A stretch of 37,211 nucleotides of DNA from Thermocrinis sp. (GTDB taxonomy: Bacteria > Aquificota > Aquificia > Aquificales > Aquificaceae), in contig JAEMPM010000176.1 in assembly GCA_022759285.1 (NCBI GenBank), forward strand, positions 1 to 37,211, in the 5' to 3' direction. A program made the translations under genes and the position numbers. This document shows, piece by piece, positions 1-6,853 of the stretch. Within the stretch, counting starts at the first letter, position 1; each line of letters opens with the position of its first letter. The notes beneath the pieces are model-generated. The model was not told the DNA's origin, made no database searches, and saw only the letters and a program-made list of their open reading frames with translations.

Positions 1-73
1 TCGGGGCGAGGGGACTCGAACCCCTGACCTTCGGCTCCCGAAGCCGACGCGCCACCACCTGCGCCACGCCCCG
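1..73 (-). tRNA. tRNA-Pro (anticodon CGG)
   Basis: Read on the minus strand this folds as a complete cloverleaf. The acceptor arms are CGGGGCG and CGCCCCG with discriminator A at position 1. The anticodon stem is TCGGC/GCCGA around loop TTCGGGA, which gives anticodon CGG, and the T-loop is the standard TTCGAGT. It decodes CCG. A CCA end cannot be judged because the gene ends at the window edge. It lies directly downstream of, and apparently inside the open frame of, the mtaD gene on the same strand. Confidence 0.95.
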
Positions 74-1346
74 TCATGAAACCCAAAATCTTTTCACGCC
101 ATTTTTGCGCCAAAAATTTTACCTTTTCTTGATCTATGGTCTTTAGCTCTCTCTTTTCCATAAGAATTTTTCCCTTGCATACTACCGTGTCGATATCCTC
201 CGCATTGGCACTGTACACCCACTGGGAGACAGGTTCATAAAGGGGTTGCCAATGAGGAGCATCCGCATTAACCAGTATAAAGTCTGCATCATAACCTTCT
301 TCTATCCTTCCTCCTTTTATGCCAACCGCACGAAAGCCGTTTTCAGTGGCAATCATCAAGGCAGTCTGTGCATTCATAGCCTTTGCATCAAGACTTGCAC
401 CCTTTTGCAGTTTAGCCATCAAGGACATTTCCTCGTGCATGTTTAGATTATCGTTGGACGCTGGACCATCGGTACCAAGGCACACATGTATGCCTCTTTT
501 AACATAATCCCAAACAGGCGCTATACCCGAGGCGAGTTTCAGGTTGCTCTCTGGGCAATGTAACACTTTAACTTCCCTTTCTTTGAGTATTTCCCTTTCC
601 TCTTCTGTGGTCCATACCACATGGGCACAGAGCCATCTTCGGTCCAAAATACCCAACCTTTCCAAGTGCATAACAGGCGTATTTCCGTAAGTTTCTTTTA
701 TCCTCTCCACTTCTTCTTGAGTTTCCGCCAAGTGGGTGTGAATATAAACATCCTCTTCCTTTGCGATTTCATAAACTTTCTTCAGTGTAGAGGGTCCGCA
801 GGTGTAGGGTGCGTGAGGGCAAAGAACAGGAAAGACAAGTTCTTCTCCCTTGAAAGCCTTCACAAACTCTTTTGCCCTTTTTATGTATTCCTCTGGCGTT
901 TTTGCCACTTTGGTAGGAAAGTCAAGGATACCAAAGCCAAGACCAACCCTCACTCCCACCTCTTTTGCTACCTCTCCCACCACCTCTTCAAAAAAATACA
1001 TGTCCATAAATAAGGTTGTTCCGCTTCTTATGCCCTCTGCCAAAGCTATAATGGTGCCGTCCTTAACAAACTCCGGAGAGACAAATTCCCCTTCTAACTT
1101 CCATATAACCTTCTGTAACCAATCCATGAGTGGTAGATCTGCACCAAGCCCCCTCAAAAGGGTCATGGGTAGATGGGTGTGCATGTTCGCGAAGGATGGG
1201 AAGAGGAGCTTTCCCTCTGCTCTTAGAACCTCTTTGGCTGGCTTTTCCTCCTCCCCAAGGTAGGCAATTTTCCCATCTTTTACACCCACGTTCAGTTTTT
1301 TCCCAAGGGAGACTACAAAGGCATCTTTTACAAGAAGGTCAAACAT
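1..1346 (-). CDS. mtaD: MTA/SAH deaminase-family amidohydrolase, 3' end open at window edge
   Basis: This is a metal-dependent amidohydrolase that probably deaminates 5'-methylthioadenosine and S-adenosylhomocysteine. Reading from ATG at 1346, I see HTHLPMTLLRG around residues 56-66 (two metal-binding His), CPHAPYT near 176-182, HTHLAET near 203-209, HCPESNLKLASG near 263-274 and LGTDGPASNDNLNMHEEM near 290-307 (the metal-binding Asp is in TDG). These are hallmarks of the MtaD/chlorohydrolase family. About 424 codons precede the tRNA-Pro gene, which is already the usual family length. The frame has no stop before position 1, so it runs through the whole tRNA. The gene follows kdsD by 5 bases with only a weak ribosome site (AAGAG). 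Either the stop lies beyond the window or a sequence error near 74-180 hides it. Confidence 0.9.
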   Translation of the reverse strand, partial: MFDLLVKDAFVVSLGKKLNVGVKDGKIAYLGEEEKPAKEVLRAEGKLLFPSFANMHTHLPMTLLRGLGADLPLMDWLQKVIWKLEGEFVSPEFVKDGTIIALAEGIRSGTTLFMDMYFFEEVVGEVAKEVGVRVGLGFGILDFPTKVAKTPEEYIKRAKEFVKAFKGEELVFPVLCPHAPYTCGPSTLKKVYEIAKEEDVYIHTHLAETQEEVERIKETYGNTPVMHLERLGILDRRWLCAHVVWTTEEEREILKEREVKVLHCPESNLKLASGIAPVWDYVKRGIHVCLGTDGPASNDNLNMHEEMSLMAKLQKGASLDAKAMNAQTALMIATENGFRAVGIKGGRIEEGYDADFILVNADAPHWQPLYEPVSQWVYSANAEDIDTVVCKGKILMEKRELKTIDQEKVKFLAQKWREKILGFMTGRGAGGGASASGAEGQGFESPRP

Positions 1347-1351
1347 AACTC

Positions 1352-2323
1352 TTAGTATATCACCCCCGCACGGAGTATATCGTGCATGTGTATTATGCCA
1401 ATGGGTCTTTTCTCCTCATCAACCACAATGAGGACGGTTATTTTGTGATCCTCCATTCTTTTTAGGGCTTCCGCTGCCAACTCTTCCATTTTGGCGGTTT
1501 TAGGATTTGTGGTCATGGCATCCTTAGCCAAGCTGTTGTTTAGGTCTCCACCTCGGTTTATGAACCTTCTAAGGTCCCCGTCGGTGATTATACCCACAAG
1601 CCTTCCCTCCTCGTTTACCACCGCTACAGCCCCAAAGCCCTTGCTGGTGATCTCCACAATCACCTCTTTCATTGAATCTGTTTCTTTAACGATGGGTACC
1701 TCTTCTCCCGTATGGCAGAGTTCTTTAACGAGCTTTAGCTTTCTACCCAATACGCCCGCAGGGTGTCTGAGAGCAAAGTCCTTCTCTGTAAAACCTCTGA
1801 GCTCCAAAAGCACCATAGCCAAGGCATCTCCCAAAACCAGGGATAGTGTGGTAGAGGTTGTTGGCGCTAAGTTCAATGGGCAGGCTTCTTTGGAAACTCC
1901 CAAAAATATATGTACATCCGAGTGCTTTGCTAAGGTAGAGTTTGGGTCGTTGGTAATGGATATTAACTTGGTACCCAAAAGCTTTATGTATGGAAGGAGT
2001 GCCAAGATCTCCGCGGACTCTCCGCTTTTGGAAAAGGCTAAAACTACATCTTTACTTTCCACCACCCCCAGGTCTCCATGAAGGGCTTCTGAAGGATGAA
2101 GATAGTGGGATGGCGTACCCGTGGAGGAAAGGGTTGATGCGACCTTTTGGGCTATGTGTCCTGACTTTCCAACGCCCGTGGTTATAACCTTTCCCTCACA
2201 GTTCAGGATAAGCTCGACTGCTCTAACAAAGGAATGGTCTAATCTTTCCAAAAGTTTTGAAAGTTCTTGTGCTTCTTCCTCTATTACCCTTTTAGCCTTA
2301 CGGATGATCTCCTCAGGGTTCAT
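1352..2323 (-). CDS. kdsD: D-arabinose 5-phosphate isomerase (KpsF/GutQ family)
   Basis: The enzyme interconverts ribulose 5-phosphate and arabinose 5-phosphate, the first step towards Kdo of lipopolysaccharide. The 323-residue protein has the family layout: an N-terminal SIS sugar-isomerase domain (about 35-175) and two C-terminal CBS domains (about 205-265 and 275-323). In the SIS domain TGVGKSGHIAQKVASTLSSTG and the HPSEALHGDLG motif are clear, and SKSGES is the phosphosugar-binding serine loop. The HGDLG histidine is the one linked to catalysis in this family. The ATG at 2323 overlaps the ppa stop by four bases (ATGA), so translation is probably coupled. Together with lptB in this window, it suggests a Gram-negative outer membrane with LPS. 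Confidence 0.93.
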   Translation of the reverse strand: MNPEEIIRKAKRVIEEEAQELSKLLERLDHSFVRAVELILNCEGKVITTGVGKSGHIAQKVASTLSSTGTPSHYLHPSEALHGDLGVVESKDVVLAFSKSGESAEILALLPYIKLLGTKLISITNDPNSTLAKHSDVHIFLGVSKEACPLNLAPTTSTTLSLVLGDALAMVLLELRGFTEKDFALRHPAGVLGRKLKLVKELCHTGEEVPIVKETDSMKEVIVEITSKGFGAVAVVNEEGRLVGIITDGDLRRFINRGGDLNNSLAKDAMTTNPKTAKMEELAAEALKRMEDHKITVLIVVDEEKRPIGIIHMHDILRAGVIY

Positions 2324-2853
2324 TCACTCTTTTTCTTGTAGTTCTCTATGCCCTTTTTGATCTCATCTATGGCAAACTGCACACCCTTGAATCCTTCCAC
2401 TTTTACCCACTTGCCCGGTTCCAGCTCCTTGTAGTGCTCGAAAAAGTGTCTGATCCGATCCAGCAGTGCCTTGGGTAAATCATCCACGCTTTTTATCTCG
2501 TCAAAGGTTGGGTCTATCTTTGAGTGAGGTACCGCTATAAGCTTTGTATCCACACCTTCTTCATCTCTCATTTCCAAGCCACCTATAGGTCTGCACCTTA
2601 TCACACTACCAGGTGCTACAGGATACCTTGATACTACTAAAACATCCACCGGATCCCCATCGTCCGCCAAGGTCTGAGGAATAAAGCCGTAGTTGAAGGG
2701 ATAATGCATGGCTGTAAACAAAAACCTATCCACAAAAACTGCACCCGTTTCCTTGTCCAGTTCATACTTTATAGGACTATCCTGAGGGATCTCTACGACT
2801 ACGTAAATATCCTCTGGTGGATTCTTGCCGGCGGGTATCTTCTTTATGTCCAT
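2320..2853 (-). CDS. ppa: Inorganic pyrophosphatase, family I
   Basis: Soluble Mg-dependent pyrophosphatase that hydrolyses PPi to two phosphates and so pulls biosynthetic reactions forward. The protein from MDIKKIPAG has 177 residues, matching the roughly 175-residue bacterial family. Visible signatures are KYELDKETG, the FNYGFIPQT stretch and DGDPVDVLV, which carries the metal-binding aspartates of the family signature. I chose the ATG at 2853 rather than the in-frame ATG at 2886 because it has a strong ribosome site (GGAGGAGG) 5' of it and fits the family N-terminus. The upstream ATG would also lie on the promoter -10 box. It is the first gene of a ppa-kdsD-mtaD minus-strand operon. Confidence 0.96.
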   Translation of the reverse strand: MDIKKIPAGKNPPEDIYVVVEIPQDSPIKYELDKETGAVFVDRFLFTAMHYPFNYGFIPQTLADDGDPVDVLVVSRYPVAPGSVIRCRPIGGLEMRDEEGVDTKLIAVPHSKIDPTFDEIKSVDDLPKALLDRIRHFFEHYKELEPGKWVKVEGFKGVQFAIDEIKKGIENYKKKSE

Positions 2854-2874
2854 CTTTCCTCCTCCGAGAGCAAT

Positions 2875-2880
2875 ATTATA
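2875..2880 (-). promoter_or_regulatory. Predicted -10 box for the ppa operon
   Basis: On the minus strand this reads TATAAT, about 21 bases upstream of the ppa start codon, leaving room for a short leader with the GGAGGAGG ribosome site. No good -35 hexamer is seen. It is back to back with the tRNA/tuf promoter at 2898-2905. Confidence 0.5.
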
Positions 2881-2897
2881 CCTCAACGCAGAATTAT

Positions 2898-2905
2898 GAT
2901 ATAAT
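2898..2905 (+). promoter_or_regulatory. Predicted extended -10 promoter for the tRNA-tuf operon
   Basis: The sequence TGATATAAT carries the TG-n extension and a consensus -10 box, 11 bases before the first tRNA. Transcription would start near 2912. I see no clear -35 element. It would drive the four-tRNA/tuf/secE/nusG unit and diverges from the ppa promoter. Confidence 0.6.
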
Positions 2906-2916
2906 TTTTATACTGA

Positions 2917-2989
2917 GCTGGCGTAGCTCAGTGGGCAGAGCGCGGGATTTGTAATCCCGCGGGCGTGGGTTCAAGTCCCACCGCCAGCT
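2917..2989 (+). tRNA. tRNA-Thr (anticodon TGT)
   Basis: Full cloverleaf: acceptor GCTGGCG/CGCCAGC with discriminator T, anticodon stem CGGGA/TCCCG around TTTGTAA, giving anticodon TGT (decodes ACA). No CCA is encoded. It is the first of four tRNAs upstream of tuf, corresponding in position to E. coli thrU. Confidence 0.97.
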
Positions 2990-2998
2990 TTAGGCTCA

Positions 2999-3082
2999 GG
3001 AGGGGTGGCCGAGTGGCCAAAGGCAGGGGACTGTAAATCCCCCGGGCTCCGCCCTGCGCAGGTTCGAATCCTGCCCCCTCCA
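2999..3082 (+). tRNA. tRNA-Tyr (anticodon GTA)
   Basis: This class II tRNA of 84 bases has a long variable arm (GGGCTCCGCCC). The acceptor is GGAGGGG/CCCCTCC with discriminator A, and the anticodon loop CTGTAAA gives GTA. CCA is not encoded. It corresponds in position to E. coli tyrU. Confidence 0.97.
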
Positions 3083-3087
3083 CTGTA

Positions 3088-3159
3088 GCGGGCGTAGCTC
3101 AGTGGTAGAGCAGCTGCCTTCCAAGCAGCAGGTCGCGGGTTCGAGTCCCGTCGCCCGCT
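3088..3159 (+). tRNA. tRNA-Gly (anticodon TCC)
   Basis: Acceptor GCGGGCG/CGCCCGC with discriminator T. The anticodon stem GCTGC/GCAGC encloses CTTCCAA, giving anticodon TCC (decodes GGA and GGG). No CCA is encoded. It corresponds in position to E. coli glyT. Confidence 0.97.
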
Positions 3160-3173
3160 CTTTTAATTAAAGA

Positions 3174-3246
3174 GCCCAGGTAGCTCAGCGGGCAGAGCAC
3201 ACCCTTGGTAAGGGTGAGGTCGCCGGTTCAAGTCCGGTCCTGGGCT
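3174..3246 (+). tRNA. tRNA-Thr (anticodon GGT)
   Basis: Acceptor GCCCAGG/CCTGGGC with discriminator T. The anticodon stem CACCC/GGGTG encloses TTGGTAA, giving GGT (decodes ACC and ACU). CCA is not encoded. It ends 19 bases before tuf, as thrT does before tufB in E. coli. Confidence 0.97.
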
Positions 3247-3253
3247 TAAACTT

Positions 3254-4497
3254 AGGAGGTAAAACATGGCGAAGGAGAAGTTTGTAAGAGAGAAGGAGCA
3301 CGTAAACGTAGGAACAATAGGGCACGTAGACCACGGTAAATCTACCCTAACCTCTGCCATAACTTGCGTCCTTGCCGCAGGCGTACTGCCAGGCGGTAAA
3401 GCCAAATGCATGAAATACGAAGAAATCGACAAAGCTCCAGAAGAGAAAGAAAGAGGTATAACCATCAACATAACCCACGTGGAGTATGAAAGTGCCAAAA
3501 GACACTACGCCCACATAGATTGCCCTGGACACGCAGACTACATAAAGAACATGATTACAGGCGCTGCTCAGATGGACGGTGCTATCCTTGTGGTATCCGC
3601 CGCTGACGGACCTATGCCTCAAACAAGAGAACACGTATTGCTTGCAAGACAGGTTAACGTTCCATACATTGTGGTCTTTATGAACAAGTGCGATATGGTG
3701 GATGACCCAGAGCTTTTGGACTTGGTTGAGCTTGAAGTGAGGGAGCTTTTGAACAAATACGAATTTCCTGGGGATGAGGTGCCAGTGATAAGGGGATCTG
3801 CTTTGGGAGCTTTGCAGGAGTTGGAAGCAGGGAAGCCAGACAAGTGGTGCAATGCCATAGTGGAGCTTGTGAACGCTTTGGATGAACACATACCAACACC
3901 TGTGAGGGAGTCAGATAAACCATTCTTGATGCCTATAGAGGACGTCTTTAGCATTTCTGGTCGTGGAACTGTGGTGACGGGAAGGGTAGAAAGAGGAACT
4001 CTAAAGCCTGGTGAGGAAGTGGAGGTAGTAGGACTTAAGGAGGAGCCACTGAAGACAGTGGCAACTTCTATAGAGATGTTCAGGAAGGTACTTGATGAGG
4101 CACTTCCTGGGGACAACATAGGAGTGCTATTGAGGGGAGTGGGTAAGGATGATGTGGAGAGGGGTCAGGTATTGGCAAAACCTGGGACAGTGAAGCCTCA
4201 CAGGAAGTTTAGGGCACAGGTGTATATTCTCACCAAGGAGGAAGGTGGAAGGCACAGTCCGTTTTTTGTCAATTACAGGCCACAGTTTTACTTTAGGACA
4301 GCGGACGTGACGGGTGTGATAGTGAAGTTGCCGGAGGGGCAGGAGATGGTTATGCCTGGGGACAATGTGGAGCTTGAGGTGGAGTTGATAAAGCCAGTAG
4401 CTATGGAGGAAGGTTTGAGGTTTGCCATAAGGGAAGGTGGTAAGACTGTTGGTGCAGGTGTCGTTACAAAAATACTTGATTGAGGTGTGAAAAATGG
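3254..4497 (+). repeat. Direct repeat copy A (tuf gene plus flanks)
   Basis: This segment matches 19969-21212 in the same orientation over about 1244 bases. It starts at the ribosome site (AGGAGGTAAAAC) and ends one base into the second codon of the next gene (ATGG). Sequence on either side diverges at once. I compared both copies by eye and by their identical translations in several frames and saw no difference. Confidence 0.93.
3266..4483 (+). CDS. tuf: Elongation factor Tu, copy 1
   Basis: This GTPase delivers aminoacyl-tRNA to the ribosomal A site. It has 405 residues. The P-loop GHVDHGKST is at 19-27, the switch I threonine lies in GITIN at 64-68, DCPGHADY is at 85-92 (with the catalytic His at 89), and NKCD is at 140-143 for guanine specificity. 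Domains 2 and 3 follow from about residue 215. An insert at about 190-205 around KPDKW resembles the longer EF-Tu of thermophiles. The ribosome site is AGGAGGT, seven bases before ATG. The gene follows four tRNAs and precedes rpmG, the tufB arrangement of proteobacteria. The protein is identical to that of copy 2 at 19981-21198. Confidence 0.98.
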   Translation: MAKEKFVREKEHVNVGTIGHVDHGKSTLTSAITCVLAAGVLPGGKAKCMKYEEIDKAPEEKERGITINITHVEYESAKRHYAHIDCPGHADYIKNMITGAAQMDGAILVVSAADGPMPQTREHVLLARQVNVPYIVVFMNKCDMVDDPELLDLVELEVRELLNKYEFPGDEVPVIRGSALGALQELEAGKPDKWCNAIVELVNALDEHIPTPVRESDKPFLMPIEDVFSISGRGTVVTGRVERGTLKPGEEVEVVGLKEEPLKTVATSIEMFRKVLDEALPGDNIGVLLRGVGKDDVERGQVLAKPGTVKPHRKFRAQVYILTKEEGGRHSPFFVNYRPQFYFRTADVTGVIVKLPEGQEMVMPGDNVELEVELIKPVAMEEGLRFAIREGGKTVGAGVVTKILD

Positions 4498-4652
4498 CAG
4501 CAGCAAGAGAAGTTGTAGTTTTAGCATGTACTGAGTGTAAGAGAAGAAACTACTCCACCACAAAGAATAAGCAGAAGAAACCGCAAAGGTTAGAGCTTAG
4601 GAAGTATTGCAAGTGGTGCAAGAAGCATACATTACACAGGGAGGTTAAATAG
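4494..4652 (+). CDS. rpmG: 50S ribosomal protein L33
   Basis: This small 52-residue large-subunit protein begins MAAAREVVVLACTECKRRNY. It has four cysteines in two CxxC pairs (C12/C15 and C39/C42), so it is the zinc-binding form of L33. The start codon lies 10 bases after the tuf stop, inside the duplicated tuf segment. No strong ribosome site is visible (GAGGTG overlaps the tuf stop). The stop codon TAG at 4650-4652 shares its last base with the first base of tRNA-Trp. The order tuf-rpmG-tRNA-Trp-secE-nusG is widespread in bacteria. Confidence 0.95.
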   Translation: MAAAREVVVLACTECKRRNYSTTKNKQKKPQRLELRKYCKWCKKHTLHREVK

Positions 4653-4724
4653 GGGCACTAGCTCAATTGGCAGAGCGCGGGACTCCAAATCCCGCGGTTG
4701 GGGGTTCGAGTCCTCCGTGCCCCG
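4652..4724 (+). tRNA. tRNA-Trp (anticodon CCA)
   Basis: Acceptor GGGGCAC/GTGCCCC with discriminator G. The anticodon stem CGGGA/TCCCG encloses CTCCAAA, giving anticodon CCA. No 3' CCA is encoded. The 5' G is also the last base of the rpmG stop codon, so 5' processing by RNase P or its substitute would cut the mRNA between rpmG and secE. Confidence 0.97.
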
Positions 4725-4735
4725 TATGGAGAAAA

Positions 4736-4930
4736 ATGGAGAAGATAAAGAGCTTCCTGAAATCCGTAAAGCAAGAGCTTGATAGAGTATCGTGGCCTAG
4801 CAAGGATTTAGCAGTAAAGGCAACAGTTAGTGTTATAATATTTGCTCTTGTAGTTGGTACCTACCTTTGGATCTTAGACATTATCTTTGTTAGAATTATT
4901 AACTTTCTACTCTCTTTGAGGGGTGGCTAA
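4736..4930 (+). CDS. secE: Protein translocase subunit SecE
   Basis: SecE is the small membrane subunit that clamps SecY in the SecYEG channel. The 64-residue protein begins MEKIKSFLKSVKQELDRVSWPSK, and the amphipathic helix with ELxxVxWP is the family signature. One membrane segment follows at about 28-57, as in minimal single-span SecE. I chose ATG at 4736 because GGAG lies just 5' and because any longer frame would start inside tRNA-Trp. The stop TAA overlaps the nusG start (TAATG). Confidence 0.95.
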   Translation: MEKIKSFLKSVKQELDRVSWPSKDLAVKATVSVIIFALVVGTYLWILDIIFVRIINFLLSLRGG

Positions 4931-5655
4931 TGAGTGAATACAAATGGTATGCTCTGCAAGTGGAAGCGGGAAAGGAGGCTACCGCCAAGGAGAATCTTCT
5001 GAAGGTTTTAGCTTTGGAAGGGCTCTCTCACAAGGTGGAGGAGGTCATAGTTCCCGCAGAGGAAAAAGTGGTCATAAAAACTATGGGAAAGGAAAAATAC
5101 AGGCTCTCCCTGCGTAGTAATAATAGAGACATAAGCGTACTCGGGAAAAAAGGTGTTACCACCTTTAGGATAGAAAATGGAGAGGTTAGGGTTTTGGAAA
5201 GCGTAGAGGGAGACTTGTGCGTAGAGGCACCTCCCATATCGAAGCCCGGACAAAAAATAGTGTGCAAAGAGAATAAAACGGAGGCAAAGATTATTTTGGA
5301 ATCCAAAATGTTCCCAGGTTATCTGCTTATAAAGGCAGATATGGATGATGCACTCTTGAGGGCAATAGAAAAGACACCACACGTCTATAGGCCTGTTTTG
5401 GTGGGCGGAAGGGTTGCCTCTTTGGATGAAAAGGAGGTGGAAAAGATCATAGCCTTTGTGAAGAAGGGCGTAAGACCTACGAGAATTCTCTTTGAAAAGG
5501 GCGACCAAGTTAGGGTCATAGAGGGACCCTTTATGAACTTTACCGGTACCGTGGAAGAGGTTCATTCAGAAAGGGAAAAACTAACAGTTTTGATCAGCAT
5601 ATTTGGTAGGCTAACACCTGTTGAGTTGGATTTTTCTCAGGTGGAAAAGTTGTGA
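4930..5655 (+). CDS. nusG: Transcription elongation/antitermination factor NusG
   Basis: NusG binds RNA polymerase through its N-terminal domain and contacts Rho or ribosomal S10 through its KOW domain. The 241 residues are about 60 more than E. coli NusG. The NGN domain (YKWYALQVEAGKE at 4-16, then FPGYLLIKADM from 128) is split by an insertion at about 47-122. The KOW domain occupies about 184-241 (GDQVRVIEGPFMNFTGTVEEV). A comparable extra domain is known from the Aquifex aeolicus NusG structure, which supports an Aquificales origin. Start ATG 4930 overlaps the secE stop. The stop TGA at 5653-5655 forms the TG-n part of a predicted promoter for rplK. Confidence 0.96.
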   Translation: MSEYKWYALQVEAGKEATAKENLLKVLALEGLSHKVEEVIVPAEEKVVIKTMGKEKYRLSLRSNNRDISVLGKKGVTTFRIENGEVRVLESVEGDLCVEAPPISKPGQKIVCKENKTEAKIILESKMFPGYLLIKADMDDALLRAIEKTPHVYRPVLVGGRVASLDEKEVEKIIAFVKKGVRPTRILFEKGDQVRVIEGPFMNFTGTVEEVHSEREKLTVLISIFGRLTPVELDFSQVEKL

Positions 5656-5661
5656 TATAAT
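5653..5661 (+). promoter_or_regulatory. Extended -10 promoter overlapping the nusG stop codon
   Basis: The sequence TGATATAAT consists of the nusG stop codon (TGA) followed directly by a consensus -10 box. The predicted start is near 5668, about 19 bases before rplK, with the ribosome site GGAGG at 5676-5680 in between. No clear -35 hexamer is present, as is common for extended -10 promoters. Confidence 0.55.
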
Positions 5662-5686
5662 GCTATATTCTCTTTGGAGGTAGGTA

Positions 5687-6124
5687 ATGGCTAAGAAGGT
5701 AACTGCAGTCGTAGAACTGATGTTGCCCGCTCAGCAAGCTACGCCTGCACCTCCCGTTGGTCCAGCCCTCGGTCAGCATGGTGTGAACATAATGGAGTTT
5801 GTCAAGCAGTTCAACGCAGCAAGCAAGGAATTTGAGCCTGGTACTGTGGTGCCCGTCGTGATCACCATATACCAAGACAGAAGCTTCACGTTCGTTATGA
5901 AAACACCCCCTGCTTCTTATCTGCTCAAAAAGGCGGCAAAGGTTCAGAAAGGTTCAGGAGACCCCAAAAGGCAAAAAGTGGGTAAGATCACGGTGGAACA
6001 GCTAAGAGAGATCGCTAAAATGAAGCTAAAGGATATGAACACCACAGACCTAAACGCCGCCATGAGAACAATTGCGGGCACTGCCAAAAGTATGGGTATA
6101 GAAATAGAAGGTTGGAAGGAGTGA
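5687..6124 (+). CDS. rplK: 50S ribosomal protein L11
   Basis: L11 forms the base of the ribosomal stalk and binds the GTPase-associated region of 23S rRNA. The 145-residue length is normal. The N-terminal part has the proline-rich PAQQATPAPPVGPALGQHGVN stretch, the thiostrepton-site region of L11. The C-terminal RNA-binding domain begins near KVGKITVEQLREIA, with a normal family end. The ribosome site GGAGG lies upstream. It starts the rplKAJL cluster and has its own predicted promoter. Confidence 0.98.
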   Translation: MAKKVTAVVELMLPAQQATPAPPVGPALGQHGVNIMEFVKQFNAASKEFEPGTVVPVVITIYQDRSFTFVMKTPPASYLLKKAAKVQKGSGDPKRQKVGKITVEQLREIAKMKLKDMNTTDLNAAMRTIAGTAKSMGIEIEGWKE

Positions 6125-6127
6125 GCT

Positions 6128-6853
6128 ATGAGGAGAGGAAAAAGATATTTAAAGTGCCTTGAACTCTATGACAGAAACAAACTTTACTCAGTAGAGGAGG
6201 CTGTTCAGATTTTAAAAAAGCTCCACGCAGAGTGTGGTCCAAAGTTTGACCAAACGGTGGAGCTTGCCATGAAGCTTGGTGTGGACCCCAAGTATGCGGA
6301 CCAGATGGTCAGAGGTTCTGTAGTCTTACCCCACGGTTTGGGTAAAGAAATTAAGGTTTTGGTCCTTGCTGAAGGTGAAGCCCAAAAGATTGCAAAGGAA
6401 GCGGGCGCAGATTATGTGGGTGGTGAGGATCTTATAAACAAAATCCTCAAAGAGGAGTGGGTAGACTATGATGTGGTTATAGCGGTTCCTGAAATTATGC
6501 CGAAGGTGGCAAAACTTGGAAAACTCTTGGGTCCAAGGGGTTTAATGCCAAACCCCAAAACAGGTACCGTTACCACCAACGTAAAGCAGGCAATAGAAGA
6601 GGCAAAGAAGGGTAGGGTGGAGTTCAAGGTAGACAAAACTGGTAATGTACACATGCCCATAGGAAAGATTTCCTTTGATGAGCAAAAGCTCATTGAGAAC
6701 GCATACGCCGCTATAGACGCAGTGGTGAAGGCAAAACCACCGGGTGCAAAAGGTCAGTATGTGAAGAGTATCACCTTGTCCGCTACCATGTCTCCGGGTG
6801 TTAAGGTGGATACCGCCCTCACCCTCAGAAAGCTTCAGGAGGTAGCCGCATGA
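6128..6853 (+). CDS. rplA: 50S ribosomal protein L1
   Basis: L1 forms the L1 stalk near the E site. In many bacteria it also represses its own mRNA. The length of 241 residues is within the family range. The motif PKVAKLGKLLGPRGLMPNPK, around 120-140, is the L1 signature. It starts 3 bases after the rplK stop, and its stop overlaps the rplJ ATG (ATGA). The short K/A spacing fits the usual co-regulation of L11 and L1, but I could not identify an L1-binding mRNA structure. Confidence 0.98.
   Translation: MRRGKRYLKCLELYDRNKLYSVEEAVQILKKLHAECGPKFDQTVELAMKLGVDPKYADQMVRGSVVLPHGLGKEIKVLVLAEGEAQKIAKEAGADYVGGEDLINKILKEEWVDYDVVIAVPEIMPKVAKLGKLLGPRGLMPNPKTGTVTTNVKQAIEEAKKGRVEFKVDKTGNVHMPIGKISFDEQKLIENAYAAIDAVVKAKPPGAKGQYVKSITLSATMSPGVKVDTALTLRKLQEVAA

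Noticed and set aside
2704..2904. Plus-strand frame opposite ppa
   Set aside because: It is an antisense shadow of ppa with no ribosome site and no recognisable protein features.
4667..4735. Longer secE frame beginning at 4667
   Set aside because: It would translate tRNA-Trp. The ATG at 4736 has a ribosome site and the right protein start.
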